Shown: positions 1-9,500 of the stretch, piece after piece
Position numbering within the stretch: the stretch's first letter is position 1
Layout: each line of letters begins with the position of its first letter
Assembly (NCBI RefSeq): GCF_017813335.1
Contig: NZ_JAGIYY010000011.1
Span: 1 to 64,000 of the forward strand
Direction: 5' to 3'
From: Tianweitania sediminis
GTDB lineage: Bacteria; Pseudomonadota; Alphaproteobacteria; Rhizobiales; Rhizobiaceae
Length of the DNA stretch: 64,000 nt
Translations under genes and position numbers: made by a program
The notes under the pieces: model-generated
Database searches by the model: none
The model's input: the letters and a program-made list of their open reading frames with translations, nothing else
What the model was told of the DNA's origin: nothing

Positions 1-6
1 GATGTG

Positions 7-153
7 ATGACTTCGACCCTGCTGAACGGAGCGTCAGAGGCTTTGGACATAGTCTTACTCATAGGCGTATGCCTATGCCTTATCAGCTATGCCGCGTGTC
101 CGGTCAAAATGGGGTGCGCTCCAACAGCACTGACTTCCATCCCGACAGGATGA
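7..153 (+). CDS. Small hydrophobic ORF, possibly the 3' end of a longer gene
   Basis: The frame is open from the left edge and stops with TGA at 151-153. The first in-frame ATG (position 7) gives 48 residues with one clear membrane segment (about residues 14-32, rich in Ile, Leu, Val and Cys). The stop overlaps the ATG of the next ORF in an ATGA junction, a sign of translational coupling and the main reason to think both are real. Because the frame is open to position 1, this may be the C-terminus of a larger protein that starts outside the window. I recognise no family. Confidence 0.35.
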   Translation: MTSTLLNGASEALDIVLLIGVCLCLISYAACPVKMGCAPTALTSIPTG

Positions 154-431
154 TCATCTATCATTGGTCCTCCTTCGCCATATCAGCGACAGCTGCGGTA
201 GAGAGCTTCACTGCCCTCGCGACTTTCAAAGCGTACTATACAGGCAGCTTATGGGTGTACGGCCTTGTGATCGTAGCGCTGGGCGCAATGGGTAGCGCCG
301 TTCAGAACACGGGTGCATCGCTGATGGCATGGACATTCGGGGCTGGTCCGATGCTCTCCAACCTTGTTCTGTTCCTAATGCTGATTTTTGCACTGGCATT
401 GATTGTACTCGAACATCATCGAAAAACGTGA
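150..431 (+). CDS. Small membrane protein, unknown function
   Basis: This ORF encodes 93 residues from the ATG at 150, which overlaps the preceding stop (ATGA). An earlier in-frame ATG at 69 exists, but the overlap favours 150. Three hydrophobic stretches are visible: around residues 8-25, 33-55 (LWVYGLVIVALGA) and 69-87 (a Leu/Phe/Ile-rich helix), followed by a basic tail ending HHRKT. Size and coupling recall small membrane effectors or holin-like proteins, but no signature motif was seen and I assign no function. Its third codon positions are less GC-rich than those of the core genes downstream. Confidence 0.45.
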   Translation: MIIYHWSSFAISATAAVESFTALATFKAYYTGSLWVYGLVIVALGAMGSAVQNTGASLMAWTFGAGPMLSNLVLFLMLIFALALIVLEHHRKT

Positions 432-511
432 ATTATCCAGTATGCACTCTCGACGTTCATTCGGCAGGATTTATGTTGGATATGACGAATCAGTTTGAAT
501 GGGGAACAATC

Positions 512-1006
512 ATGAGGGAGACAGGCTGTGAGCGTACACTTTTCTCTACCCTTGCCCCCTGCACATCTGCCGACCCAGCAACGGTTCAAACCGTCTTGGA
601 GCGGGCGGGCATAACTCAGCTTTACCCGAATTTCGAAGATTGGTTTCTCAGGAAGGTGGTTCCGGGAATACGAGCCGGTGAGAGGTGCATTATGACCTCT
701 TTCATCGAAGGCTTGCTGGTGGGCGTTGCAATTTGTAAACGCACGGAGGTGGAACGAAAGCTATGCACTTTGTGGGTTTCGCCACAAGCTCGTAGGCGCG
801 GTGTTGCTTCGGAGTTGGCCAGCAGCGCCTTCAGTTGGCTTGGCACAAACCAGCCGCTGTTCACTGTACCCGAAGAACGTCTTTGTGAATTTGATAGGCT
901 ACTTCAATCTTGGTCCTTTCCTAAGCCGGTAATCTACAAAGATTTATATAGATCGGACCGTGCCGAGTACGTGTTCAACGAACATTTGGACACGGTCTGT
1001 CATTAA
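512..1006 (+). CDS. GNAT-family N-acetyltransferase
   Basis: The protein is about 164 residues. The GNAT fold is shown by the strand CTLWVSPQ followed by ARRRGVASEL, the acetyl-CoA pyrophosphate-binding loop (R/Q-x-x-G-x-A/G pattern of motif A). Substrate is unknown. I chose ATG 512 because GGGGA lies 6 bases upstream; ATG 473 in the same frame is possible. The 3' end overlaps by 4 bp the 3' end of the convergent kinase-like gene. Together with the ASCH gene beyond it, this makes a compact three-gene group that probably acts on a small molecule, nucleotide or RNA. Confidence 0.7.
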   Translation: MRETGCERTLFSTLAPCTSADPATVQTVLERAGITQLYPNFEDWFLRKVVPGIRAGERCIMTSFIEGLLVGVAICKRTEVERKLCTLWVSPQARRRGVASELASSAFSWLGTNQPLFTVPEERLCEFDRLLQSWSFPKPVIYKDLYRSDRAEYVFNEHLDTVCH

Positions 1007-1521
1007 TCATCTTTTATGTAACAGCTCAACGTGCCGGCAAACGCGTCTAGCGACGGTTCGTCAAGCGTTATCACATGGATGCCTTGGCGCGCCGCGATGC
1101 GCTCGCACGCAGATCTTTCCATAAGACTCAGCGCGGCGATTTCTGCTTCCGAATGAACGGTAGCAGTCCGTAGACGTCTAGAAAGTATGTCCTTAGGTAG
1201 AGCATTGACATAAATGATCAGGTCGGGAGCGAGCTGATCGAAGAACCAATCTGGAACGATAAAAGGTCCCTCGCCGGTCTCGATAAGCGCATGTCCATCG
1301 ATTAGCTGATGAGGCTGCTTGAAAGTGACAGACTGTAAAACATCGAGCGCTCGACGTTGATTAAATAATCCGTCAGCTAGCGTTAGGACGGGAAACACCC
1401 CACCTCCTGCTCGCAGTAGTTTACTGACACCAAGATAGTCGACAACAGACAAACTATTGGCCGCGTGGCGGGACCGGCTTGTTTTTCCAGATTTGGAGAG
1501 ACCGGCAACGAATACTTTCAA
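1003..1521 (-). CDS. P-loop kinase related to archaeal-type adenylate kinase
   Basis: The protein has 172 residues. It starts with a Walker A loop, GLSKSGKT (residues 7-14). The central segment LIDGHALIETGEGPFIVP, then a 'DLIIYVNALPKDILSRRL' stretch, resembles archaeal-type adenylate kinase (AdkA), where an I-D-x-H-A-x-I motif is followed by a D-x-I-x-x-x-x-A-x-P strand and an arginine-rich LID-like segment. It probably phosphorylates a nucleotide or nucleoside-like substrate. It starts at TTG 1521, overlapping the ASCH stop (TTGA), so the two genes form an operon. An uncharacterised AAA-type small kinase is the alternative name. Confidence 0.65.
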   Translation of the reverse strand: MKVFVAGLSKSGKTSRSRHAANSLSVVDYLGVSKLLRAGGGVFPVLTLADGLFNQRRALDVLQSVTFKQPHQLIDGHALIETGEGPFIVPDWFFDQLAPDLIIYVNALPKDILSRRLRTATVHSEAEIAALSLMERSACERIAARQGIHVITLDEPSLDAFAGTLSCYIKDD

Positions 1522-1934
1522 TCTATCATCCTAATCATATCGATGAGCTCTTGAGAGGCGTATGCCCACGATTGAGGTGCCGTAAAGCCAAGCTCTGAGC
1601 GCAATTCAACAAGCGGTACAGGTCTCACGAGAGAGACACAGCGACTGATATGAAGGCCGTAGCCGATGTCCCGTTTCAAGAAATAATCGTCGAATTGTAA
1701 TCTGTCCACGCAGGAACCCTCGCCGCAAGCGTTCCAAAGGTCTGCGATTGGAAGTGCATCTATGCGGCCAATGCTTAGCGAGGCTGTTATGCCGGAAACA
1801 GGTGAGGTTTCGTATAGGTAAGCTGATGAGCCGACAGGCAGCAGAGGAAAGCGCCGCCGCAGTTCAATAGTCTTTTTACCTGAGCGAACCAAATTCGCCC
1901 ATTTGGGCTGAATGCTAAGTACGAAATGCTTCAT
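1518..1934 (-). CDS. ASCH-domain (PUA-like) protein
   Basis: The protein has 138 residues. The N-terminus carries the ASCH signature: a strand LSIQPKWANLV followed by GKKTIELRR, matching the S-I-x-P-x-x-x-x-I-x-x-G-x-K-x-x-E-x-R pattern. ASCH domains are PUA-like and bind RNA or modified nucleosides; the related E. coli YqfB is an N4-acetylcytidine amidohydrolase. Here Lys21, Thr22 and Glu24 lie in the region where such enzymes have catalytic residues, but enzymatic activity is inference only. It is the first gene of a two-gene operon with the kinase-like gene. Confidence 0.7.
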   Translation of the reverse strand: MKHFVLSIQPKWANLVRSGKKTIELRRRFPLLPVGSSAYLYETSPVSGITASLSIGRIDALPIADLWNACGEGSCVDRLQFDDYFLKRDIGYGLHISRCVSLVRPVPLVELRSELGFTAPQSWAYASQELIDMIRMID

Positions 1935-1989
1935 GACTTGCTTTTGACTTCTTTCATAGCATTAACATAGGATTACGCGAAGCAAAGTC

Positions 1990-2130
1990 GGATGAGGGGT
2001 GGTCCAGCTTGGCGCGGGCGGGGTGGGAGGTTGGCGGGGTGCGTAGGCGGAGAGGTCGGCGGGACACAGCACCCCTCATCCGTCTCGGCGCAAGACCGCC
2101 GATCCACCTTCTCCCACAAGGGGAGAAGGG
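1990..2130. repeat. RIME-like dispersed palindromic repeat of rhizobial type
   Basis: A perfect 13-bp inverted repeat links CGGATGAGGGGTG (1990-2002) with its reverse complement at 2070-2082. Immediately beyond it is a near-continuous palindrome, CCTTCTCCC (2107-2115) and GGGAGAAGG (2121-2129) around a 5-nt loop. This combination of CACCCCTCATCCG and CTTCTCCC-loop-GGGAGAAG is the hallmark of the abundant intergenic mosaic elements of Rhizobiales (RIME type). The rest of 1935-2264 shows no gene. The element sits at the junction of the low-GC accessory block and core lepA. Confidence 0.7.
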
Positions 2131-2264
2131 GCAGCGCTTCGATCTGCGCCGTCACTGAAGCTGGAAGGCTCGGCGTAGATCCAGAGTCCAAGCCCTCGGA
2201 TGGCGAGTTGAGGGCGAACACACGGCGGGCAAGAAGGCCAAGACGAGTGCGCGAAGCGCCGCTT

Positions 2265-4079
2265 CTAGTTGTCACCCATCTTGAGCGCCTGGATAAACGC
2301 TTCCTGCGGGATCTCGACCCGGCCGAACTGGCGCATGCGCTTCTTGCCTTCCTTCTGCTTCTCGAGCAGCTTGCGCTTGCGGGTGACGTCGCCGCCATAG
2401 CACTTGGCCGTCACGTCCTTGCGCAGGGCGGAAATCGTTTCGCGCGCGATGATGCGCCCGCCAATGGCCGCCTGGATCGGGATCTTGAACATGTGCTGCG
2501 GGATCAGGTCCTTCAGCTTTTCGCACAAGACGCGGCCGCGCTTTTCAGCCGCCGTGCGGTGCACCAGCATGGACAGCGCGTCCACCGGCTCGTCGTTTAC
2601 CAGGATCGACATCTTCACGAGGTCGCCTTCGCGGTAATCGGTCAGGTGGTAATCAAAGGACGCATAGCCCTTGGAGATCGACTTCAGCCGGTCATAGAAA
2701 TCGAACACCACTTCATTGAGCGGCAGGTCGTAAACCAGCATGGCGCGCTTGCCGACATAAGACAGGTCGGCCTGGATGCCGCGACGGTCCTGGCACAGCT
2801 TCAGGATGCCGCCGAGATAATCGTCCGGCGTCAGGATCGTGGCGCGGATCCACGGCTCCTCGATTGACGCGATCTTCATGACATCGGGCATGTCGGCGGG
2901 GTTGTGCAGTTCCTGCGTGGTGCCGTCGGCCATCACCATGCGGTACACCACGGAGGGCGCGGTTGCGATGAGGTCGAGGTTGAACTCGCGCTCCAAGCGC
3001 TCCTGGATGATTTCCAGATGCAGGAGGCCGAGGAAGCCGCAGCGGAAGCCGAAGCCGAGCGCGGCCGAGGTTTCCATTTCAAACGAGAACGACGCGTCGT
3101 TCAAGCGCAGCTTGCCCATGGCGGCGCGCAGGTCCTCAAAATCGGCGGCGTCGACCGGAAACAAGCCGCAGAACACCACCGGCTGCGCCGGCTTGAAGCC
3201 CGGCAGCGGGTTTGTGGTGGGGCGGCGGTCTTCCGTGATCGTGTCGCCGACGCGGGTGTCGGCCACTTCCTTGATGGACGCGGTGATGAAGCCGAACTCG
3301 CCGGGGCCGATCCCGTCGGACTGGATCATCTTGGGCGTAAAGAAGCCGGTGCGCTCCACGGGATATTTCGCCCCCGTGCCCATCATGCGGATGGTCTGGC
3401 CCTTTTTCAGCGTGCCATCGATGACGCGCACGAGCACGATCACGCCGAGATAAGCGTCATACCAGGAATCCACCAGCATGGCCTTGAGCGGCGCGGATGC
3501 GTCGCCTTCGCGCGGCGGCGGCAGCTGGTTGACGATCGCTTCCAGAACATCGGGAACGCCAAGGCCGGTCTTGGCCGAGATCATCACGGCCTGGGACGCG
3601 TCGATGCCGATGACTTCCTCGACCTGCTCCTTGATGCGCTCGGGCTCGGCGGCGGGCAGGTCGACCTTGTTGAGGACCACCACGATCTCATGGTTGGCGT
3701 CGATCGCCTGATACACGTTGGCCAGCGTTTGCGCTTCCACGCCCTGCGACGCGTCCACCACCAGGAGCGAGCCTTCGCAGGCGCGCAGCGAGCGCGACAC
3801 TTCATACGCGAAGTCGACATGGCCCGGCGTGTCGATCAGGTTCAGCGTATAGGTTTCGCCGGATTTGGCGGTGTATTGGAGGCGCACGGTTTGCGCCTTG
3901 ATGGTGATGCCGCGCTCCTTCTCGATGTCCATGTTATCGAGAACCTGCTCCTTGCCCTCCATTTCGCGGGCATCAAGGCCGCCGCAAAGCTGGATCAAGC
4001 GGTCGGCCAGCGTCGACTTGCCGTGGTCGATATGGGCGACAATGGAGAAATTGCGGATGTGGGACAGGGGCGTGGTCAT
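2265..4079 (-). CDS. lepA: Elongation factor 4 (LepA), ribosome back-translocating GTPase
   Basis: The protein has 604 residues, the usual LepA length. It binds the ribosome and uses GTP to remodel stalled or pre-translocation complexes. All G motifs are present: G1 AHIDHGKST near the N-terminus, the G2 RGITIK region, G3 DTPGHVDF, G4 NKVDLP and G5 SAKTG. The C-terminal LepA-specific domain ends in the expected [16 protein letters not shown] basic stretch and a VEIPQEAF motif. The first ATG at 4079 begins [20 protein letters not shown], as in the family. It is a core gene bounded on both sides by accessory DNA. Confidence 0.97.
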   Translation of the reverse strand: MTTPLSHIRNFSIVAHIDHGKSTLADRLIQLCGGLDAREMEGKEQVLDNMDIEKERGITIKAQTVRLQYTAKSGETYTLNLIDTPGHVDFAYEVSRSLRACEGSLLVVDASQGVEAQTLANVYQAIDANHEIVVVLNKVDLPAAEPERIKEQVEEVIGIDASQAVMISAKTGLGVPDVLEAIVNQLPPPREGDASAPLKAMLVDSWYDAYLGVIVLVRVIDGTLKKGQTIRMMGTGAKYPVERTGFFTPKMIQSDGIGPGEFGFITASIKEVADTRVGDTITEDRRPTTNPLPGFKPAQPVVFCGLFPVDAADFEDLRAAMGKLRLNDASFSFEMETSAALGFGFRCGFLGLLHLEIIQERLEREFNLDLIATAPSVVYRMVMADGTTQELHNPADMPDVMKIASIEEPWIRATILTPDDYLGGILKLCQDRRGIQADLSYVGKRAMLVYDLPLNEVVFDFYDRLKSISKGYASFDYHLTDYREGDLVKMSILVNDEPVDALSMLVHRTAAEKRGRVLCEKLKDLIPQHMFKIPIQAAIGGRIIARETISALRKDVTAKCYGGDVTRKRKLLEKQKEGKKRMRQFGRVEIPQEAFIQALKMGDN

Positions 4080-4226
4080 GGTGCGCCGCGTATAAAGCGC
4101 GGCGGGCCAAAGGCAAAGCGAATTGCGGCCCGGCGGGGCAAAGGGGCGGCGCTTTTACGGATCTTTTCCGATTTTGGTTCTGGCGAGGCGCTGGAACTCG
4201 ACCGCAGGCCGGACGTGGCGGTCGGC

Positions 4227-5135
4227 TCAATCCTCCACATCGGCGGCAACGGAACGGAGACTGCGAAGTGTCTGCGCATCCCTGCTCGGGGCGGTGCCAA
4301 AATACCGCCGGTACTCGCGGCTGAACTGAGAAGCGCTGTCGTAGCCGACCTTGAAACCCACTCCGGTCACATCGTTGGGATGGGTCGCCAGCAGCAACCT
4401 CGCTTCCTGCAGGCGGATCTGTTTCTGAAACTGGATCGGGCTCATGGCGGTGACCGCCTTGAAGTTGCGGTAGAAGGCGGACGCGCTCATGCCCACGAAG
4501 TCTGCCACGTCCTCCACCTTGAACGACACCGCATGATGCTCCCGTATCCAGCGAACAGCCCGGGAAACGTGGCTGAGGTGACTGTCAGCGAGCCCGAGCT
4601 GACGCACCGCGCTGCCTTGTTCTCCCACCATCAGCCACCAGAGGATTTCCCGCTTGATGAGCGGCGACAGCACGGCGATGTCGCGTGGGGAATCGAGCAG
4701 GCGAAGCAGGCGAAGCACTGCATCGAGCAGTGCTGGCGGGGCATCGCTGACCAGCATACTGGAAGGAGGCGGCCTATTTCCCTGGCGCCCCCCGCCGGGA
4801 CCCGCCTGCAGCAGCAGTTCGGCTATCGCCGTCGGCTCAAGCAGAAAGCCGAAGCCAAGTGCCGGGTGATCGGGGCTGGCGCCGACGAACCTGCCCGACA
4901 CGGGCAGATCCACCGAAGCGACCAGGTATTGGCCAGGACCGTACTCATACATGCGTTCGCCCAGCGCAAGGCGCTTCGCCCCCTGTGCAACAAGCGCCAT
5001 CACGGTGCCAGACATGGTTTGTTCGTGAGCGGATACATCATGCCGCGCCAACAGGACGCCGGAGATCGATGTGCTCATGTCCGCTCTGGCGTGACGATCA
5101 ATCAGGTCCCGAAGTTCCGCGATGTGCTTGTCCAT
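4227..5135 (-). CDS. AraC-family transcriptional regulator
   Basis: The protein has 302 residues. The N-terminal part (about 10-160) resembles the AraC_N cupin-like sensor domain: YGPGQYLVASVDLPVSG is characteristic of the group regulating adjacent oxidoreductases. The C-terminal 100 residues carry two helix-turn-helix units; FVGMSASAFYRNFKAVTAMSPIQ and the conserved GYDSASQFSREYRRYFG are typical. It lies 76 bp downstream of an SDR gene in the same orientation, so the two may be co-transcribed and functionally linked. The effector is unknown. ATG 5135 is the first plausible start. Confidence 0.9.
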   Translation of the reverse strand: MDKHIAELRDLIDRHARADMSTSISGVLLARHDVSAHEQTMSGTVMALVAQGAKRLALGERMYEYGPGQYLVASVDLPVSGRFVGASPDHPALGFGFLLEPTAIAELLLQAGPGGGRQGNRPPPSSMLVSDAPPALLDAVLRLLRLLDSPRDIAVLSPLIKREILWWLMVGEQGSAVRQLGLADSHLSHVSRAVRWIREHHAVSFKVEDVADFVGMSASAFYRNFKAVTAMSPIQFQKQIRLQEARLLLATHPNDVTGVGFKVGYDSASQFSREYRRYFGTAPSRDAQTLRSLRSVAADVED

Positions 5136-5211
5136 GGCTCAACCGTTGTTCAGCTACGCCCGCTTGTGGATCCCACAAACAAACACTTCTGCTTTCCTGA
5201 TTGCGTCCAGC

Positions 5212-5955
5212 TCAGCTGGCCCTCGCCAGTGCCACGGCATCGGCTCCGGCAGGAAAACGGAGCCGGCCGGACAGGTCGTTGGCAGCAGCCCACACTGCCT
5301 CGGCAACGTCACTCTCCCTTGTTGTGAGTGCGGGATTGGCAAACGCGGCAAAGATCGGCTGTGCAAAGGCCTTGTAAGCGGCGGGGACGAGATCATCGAT
5401 GTTCAGTTCTGAGTTCTGGCCAAACCGCGTCGTCGGAGCATAGCCAGGCTGGACCAGTTTAGCGCGAATGTTGAATTCCGCCAGTTCATGCGCCAAGGAG
5501 CCCGTGAAGCCCTCGATCGCCATCTTGCTCGCTGTGTAGGCTGCGGCCAAAGGCATGGGCGTCAGTGTGACACTGGATGTGACATTCACCACGACGCCGG
5601 AGTTCTGCGCCCGGAACAAGGGGAGAACTGCTTGAGTCATGGCCATGACGCCAAACGTGTTGGTGTCGAAGACTTTTCGGATATGGCTCATCGGGGTTGC
5701 TTCAAAAGCCCCGACAACGCCGATCCCGGCGTTGTTGACGAGCACGTCGATGGGGCCGCTTTCATGAAGGGCCGCGGCGATGCTTCGCTCATCCGTCACA
5801 TCCAGCGGGATGATCCTGAGGCGTTCGGAACAAGGCAGTATGGCTTTGTTGGGGTTGCGCATGGTCGCGACAACCTTCCAGCCCCTGGAATGGAAGAAGC
5901 GGGCAGTCTCAAGTCCATAGCCCGACGAGCTGCCGGTGATCATGACGGTCTTCAT
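5212..5955 (-). CDS. Short-chain dehydrogenase/reductase (SDR)
   Basis: The protein has 247 residues, a classical SDR. The nucleotide-binding motif TGSSSGYG lies at residues 7-14, the NNAG motif near 90, the catalytic serine in VTSSV near 126, and the Y-x-x-x-K dyad in YTASK near 140. A basic residue (RNP) after the second strand suggests NADP(H) preference. The substrate cannot be told from sequence. AAAGGATCG lies 5 bases upstream of the ATG, supporting the start. It is followed by an AraC regulator of the type often found next to such reductases. Confidence 0.92.
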   Translation of the reverse strand: MKTVMITGSSSGYGLETARFFHSRGWKVVATMRNPNKAILPCSERLRIIPLDVTDERSIAAALHESGPIDVLVNNAGIGVVGAFEATPMSHIRKVFDTNTFGVMAMTQAVLPLFRAQNSGVVVNVTSSVTLTPMPLAAAYTASKMAIEGFTGSLAHELAEFNIRAKLVQPGYAPTTRFGQNSELNIDDLVPAAYKAFAQPIFAAFANPALTTRESDVAEAVWAAANDLSGRLRFPAGADAVALARAS

Positions 5956-6577
5956 AGGTCGATCCTTTTGCTGACAGGCGACCTCTTGACCGCCTCGAGA
6001 CCATCTAGGCGCCCTGCACTTCCGGCCGTTATCATCAAACTCCCCACAACTTGCACGATCCTACTTCTTTGGAGAGAGGGGCGAGGTTCCGCCCCGCGTC
6101 AGAAGGACGAGGTGAATTGTCCATGGAGAGTTCGCAGGGCGGCGCGATCGCCGAAAGAAGCGGTTTTGATCCCTTATGCATGAGCGCCGACGCGCTGTTT
6201 CAAACGCTGCACGGCTTGGCCCTGGAGGAAGAGGGCTTAGGAGGGAAGGGCGGCGAGTCGGTGACACCCTCCTCCGAACGGCGGAGGTCGTTTTTCGAAC
6301 CCATGGCGGTCATTCAGATCCTAGCCACGGAATCAGTAAAGCTGCGATTCCACGGTTCGAGGGGACGGCTGCGAGGCGCCTCCTGTCGGCCGTTCGGACG
6401 CACGCGGGATTGTTCTTCGATAAGCCATGCTCCGGCGTCTGCAGCATAGTTTTCTGACCAAAAAACAGGTGTGGAATCTTTCCTGATTGTCGGCGGTTGC
6501 GCGCGCCCGTTTGAAATGGCGTAGTCTAAGCCGCGTCATATTAGGTTGCGGCAATGATAAGCGGCGGGAGAATGTAA
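5956..6577. other. Intergenic region with no supported gene
   Basis: The 622 bp between the leftward SDR gene and the rightward SIR2-STAND gene hold no ORF I can support. A frame from ATG 6123 to 6449 is open, but its translation has no recognisable motif and its composition looks like chance reading of GC-rich DNA. The region must contain the promoters of both divergent genes; TTGAAA at 6511-6516 could be a -35 element, but no convincing -10 partner was found. It is probably accessory DNA. Confidence 0.4.
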
Positions 6578-9500
6578 TTGCAAAACGATTTGGTATTCTA
6601 CGAGAAAGACGCGCTCCTTTATCGGCTGCATGAAGGTCTTAAGAAGAGCGATAAGAGTGTCGTCTTCGTTGTTGGATCTCCACTAACGGCGCCATACGCG
6701 GCTGCGCCTGGCGTGTCTGACGTCGCCGAAATCGTCGAGCTGATCCGCTCAAGGTTTAAGGGTAGAGGTCCGCACCTGGAAAAGCTCGATGCGAGACTGG
6801 CAGGAGCACCCAACCGCTACCAAGAAGCATTTGATTTCCTGTCGCCCCGGCTGGGGCAGGACGCTGCTAACGATATCGTCAAGCAAGCCGTTGCCGCCGC
6901 GCTGGTCTCCTCAGGAACGGAAGCATGGAGCGAGGCAATCTGCCGGCTATCAGAGGACCAGCTTCAGGCCTTGGACAAGAACGAGCACGCCTGGCACTTG
7001 ACGCCCGCCGCTAGCGCGCTCGGCGGGCTGATCGCGAAGTACCCCCATCGTTTCGGCAAGATTTTGATAACTTCCAACTTCGATCCTTTGGTCGAAGTTT
7101 CCATCCGGCGTGCTGGCGGGGTCGCCTGGCGCACCTCCCTTTCCGTTGATGGTTCAATCAACCAGAGCACGGCGGAAGGCTGTCAGGTAATCCATATCCA
7201 TGGCTATTGGCACGGAAGCGACACCCTCCACACGAATAGGCAGCTCGTCCGCAGCCGTCCTACGTTGCAGAACGACCTGCTGGTTCGCCTAAGAAATCAT
7301 ATCGTTGTTGTCATAGCTTACGGTGGCTGGCCTGATATCTTTACGAGCGCGCTCGGCGGCGTGGTCGGAAATGATAATCTCTTCCCCGAAATACTTTGGT
7401 CCTTTTTCGGCGAGGTGCCGCAGGTAAGCGAACATCTACTAAGTCAGTTAAGCCGAGGAATACATCGCAACCGCGTTACCCTTTACAAGGGGATTGATTG
7501 TCACACGTTCCTACCTGAACTCCTCGGTCTCTGGGACGACGAAGATTACTCTCGTACAGCCGATCTACCGGCCGCGACGACTGTCGCGTCAGCGACTGAG
7601 CCCTCGGCCGCGAGAAGAGAGAAGTCGCGATCTCAGCTCTTCCGCCTTGCGCCGCTCGAATGTGACCGCCCCCCAAATATCGAGATATGGGTAGGGCGCG
7701 AGAATGAGTTGCGAGCGCTCGAGACATCGAATGCAAAGGTAGTCATCATCTGTGGGATCGGCGGCGAAGGAAAGTCGGCTCTCGCATCGCACTATGTTAC
7801 GACGTTGAGCGAACGCGAGGGGATTTACCGCTTCTGGGATTGGCGCGATTGCAAGGAGCAAAGCGACCGAATCCGTACCCAGATTGTTGAGGTCATCGTT
7901 CGTTTCTCGGACGGCAAGATAGCATCAAGCGAATTAACCGAAGCAAGCGACGAGGAACTTGTTGAAGTCCTGATCGACCAAACAAGAGACGCTCATGCCG
8001 TCCTCGTCTTCGACAACGTCGACAGCTATGTCGATCTGGAGAACCGAGTTTATACGGGCGCCATCGATTTGCTCGTCCATCGGCTCGCGGCTAGCGAGTC
8101 TACGAGCCGCGTGATTCTGACCTGCCGACCTGATGTGCAATACTCACCTTCGTCGGTCATCACCTTTTCGATGAAGGGCATCTCGGCTGACGAAGCGGTC
8201 GACCTCTTTAATAAGCGGGCGCCGGGCCACTCTATACCCGAGGCGGACATTCACGATGCGCATACCTTAACGAAGGGGCATGCTTTCTGGCTCGACCTGT
8301 TAGCAGTTCAGGTCAACAAGGTTCCAGGCACAACGCTCCGCAAGTTGCTAGACGACATGCGCCGGGGGCGCGAAGAGGTTCCTGATGTCCTCTCGTCGAT
8401 CTGGGACAAACTTGCTCTGCGCGAGCAGACGCTCCTTCGCTTCATGGCCGAGGCTGTGAGGCCTGAAACCGAGATCACTATCCAGCGATTCGTTGCGTCG
8501 AAGGTTAACTACAAAAATTTTATGCGCGCGCTCCGATCACTGATCTCTCTCAATTTGATTGTCGTGAAGCCCGAGATCGATGCGCCCGACCTCTACGATC
8601 TTCATCCGCTCGTTCGTCAGTTCGTGAGAACCCGGTTCGAGCGGGCGGAACGTGCCGATTTCATCACAGTGGTAATTGGCCAGTACAAGGCGATCATTGG
8701 CGCGATCGGCTCCGTGCTCGGCATCAATCTACCTTTTGCACTGCTCGAACGCTGGTCGCAGAAGGCCGAGCTCGAAGTCTCCGCTGGAAAGTATGACGAC
8801 GCGTTCGAAACGCTGGTCGAGATCAAAGATGCGCTAATCGGAGGTGGCCACGTTCAGGAATACGTCCGTGTTGGACGACTCCTATTCGAATCGATCGACT
8901 GGGAAACCGCAGCGACGAAGTATAAGCAGTTCGACAATGTCGTGGGAACAATGATCTCAGCTTTTGACGGGCTAGGGGATTGGGAATCGGCGGACAGCCT
9001 TCTCGTGCGCTACGAAGCGACCATTCCTCAAAAGACGGCACGCTACATCAAATTCTGTGACGTAAAATCGTATTCCCATTGGCAGCGCGGTGAGTTCGAA
9101 TCGGCGATCGATTGGGCGCGGCGAGGGGTGGGCCTCAAGAACGACAGCCACGTCGATACGATTTACGATTGCCAGCATACGCTGGCGCTGGCCGAACGGG
9201 ATGCAGGTCAACCGGCTGAAGCGCTGGAGTATTTTCGGAAGGACTGGACTGTCGAGCAAATCGTCGCGGAGTCGGAGGGCATACCCGAAGATGGCCCGAT
9301 GTACGGTAATGTAGGCCGCTGCCTCCAGTTCTTGGTTAAAAACGACGAGGCACTACGCTGCTACAAAAAATCGATGAAATTGCTGGAAAGTGACACCTCT
9401 TTCCACAGCAAGTCTAACCGGGCTTACGCGCGCCGGTGGGTCGGAGACGTGCTTGTAGAAATGGGCGATACTGCAAAGGCGGAAGCCTTTTTCATGGACG

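Noticed and set aside
2904-5327. Long open frame (807 codons) antisense to lepA and the AraC gene
   Set aside because: It is the complement of GC-rich coding DNA; the translation has no motif and both sense-strand genes are firmly identified.
6123-6449. Possible gene before the SIR2-STAND gene
   Set aside because: No ribosome site match beyond chance, no recognisable motif and no codon bias that differs from noise.
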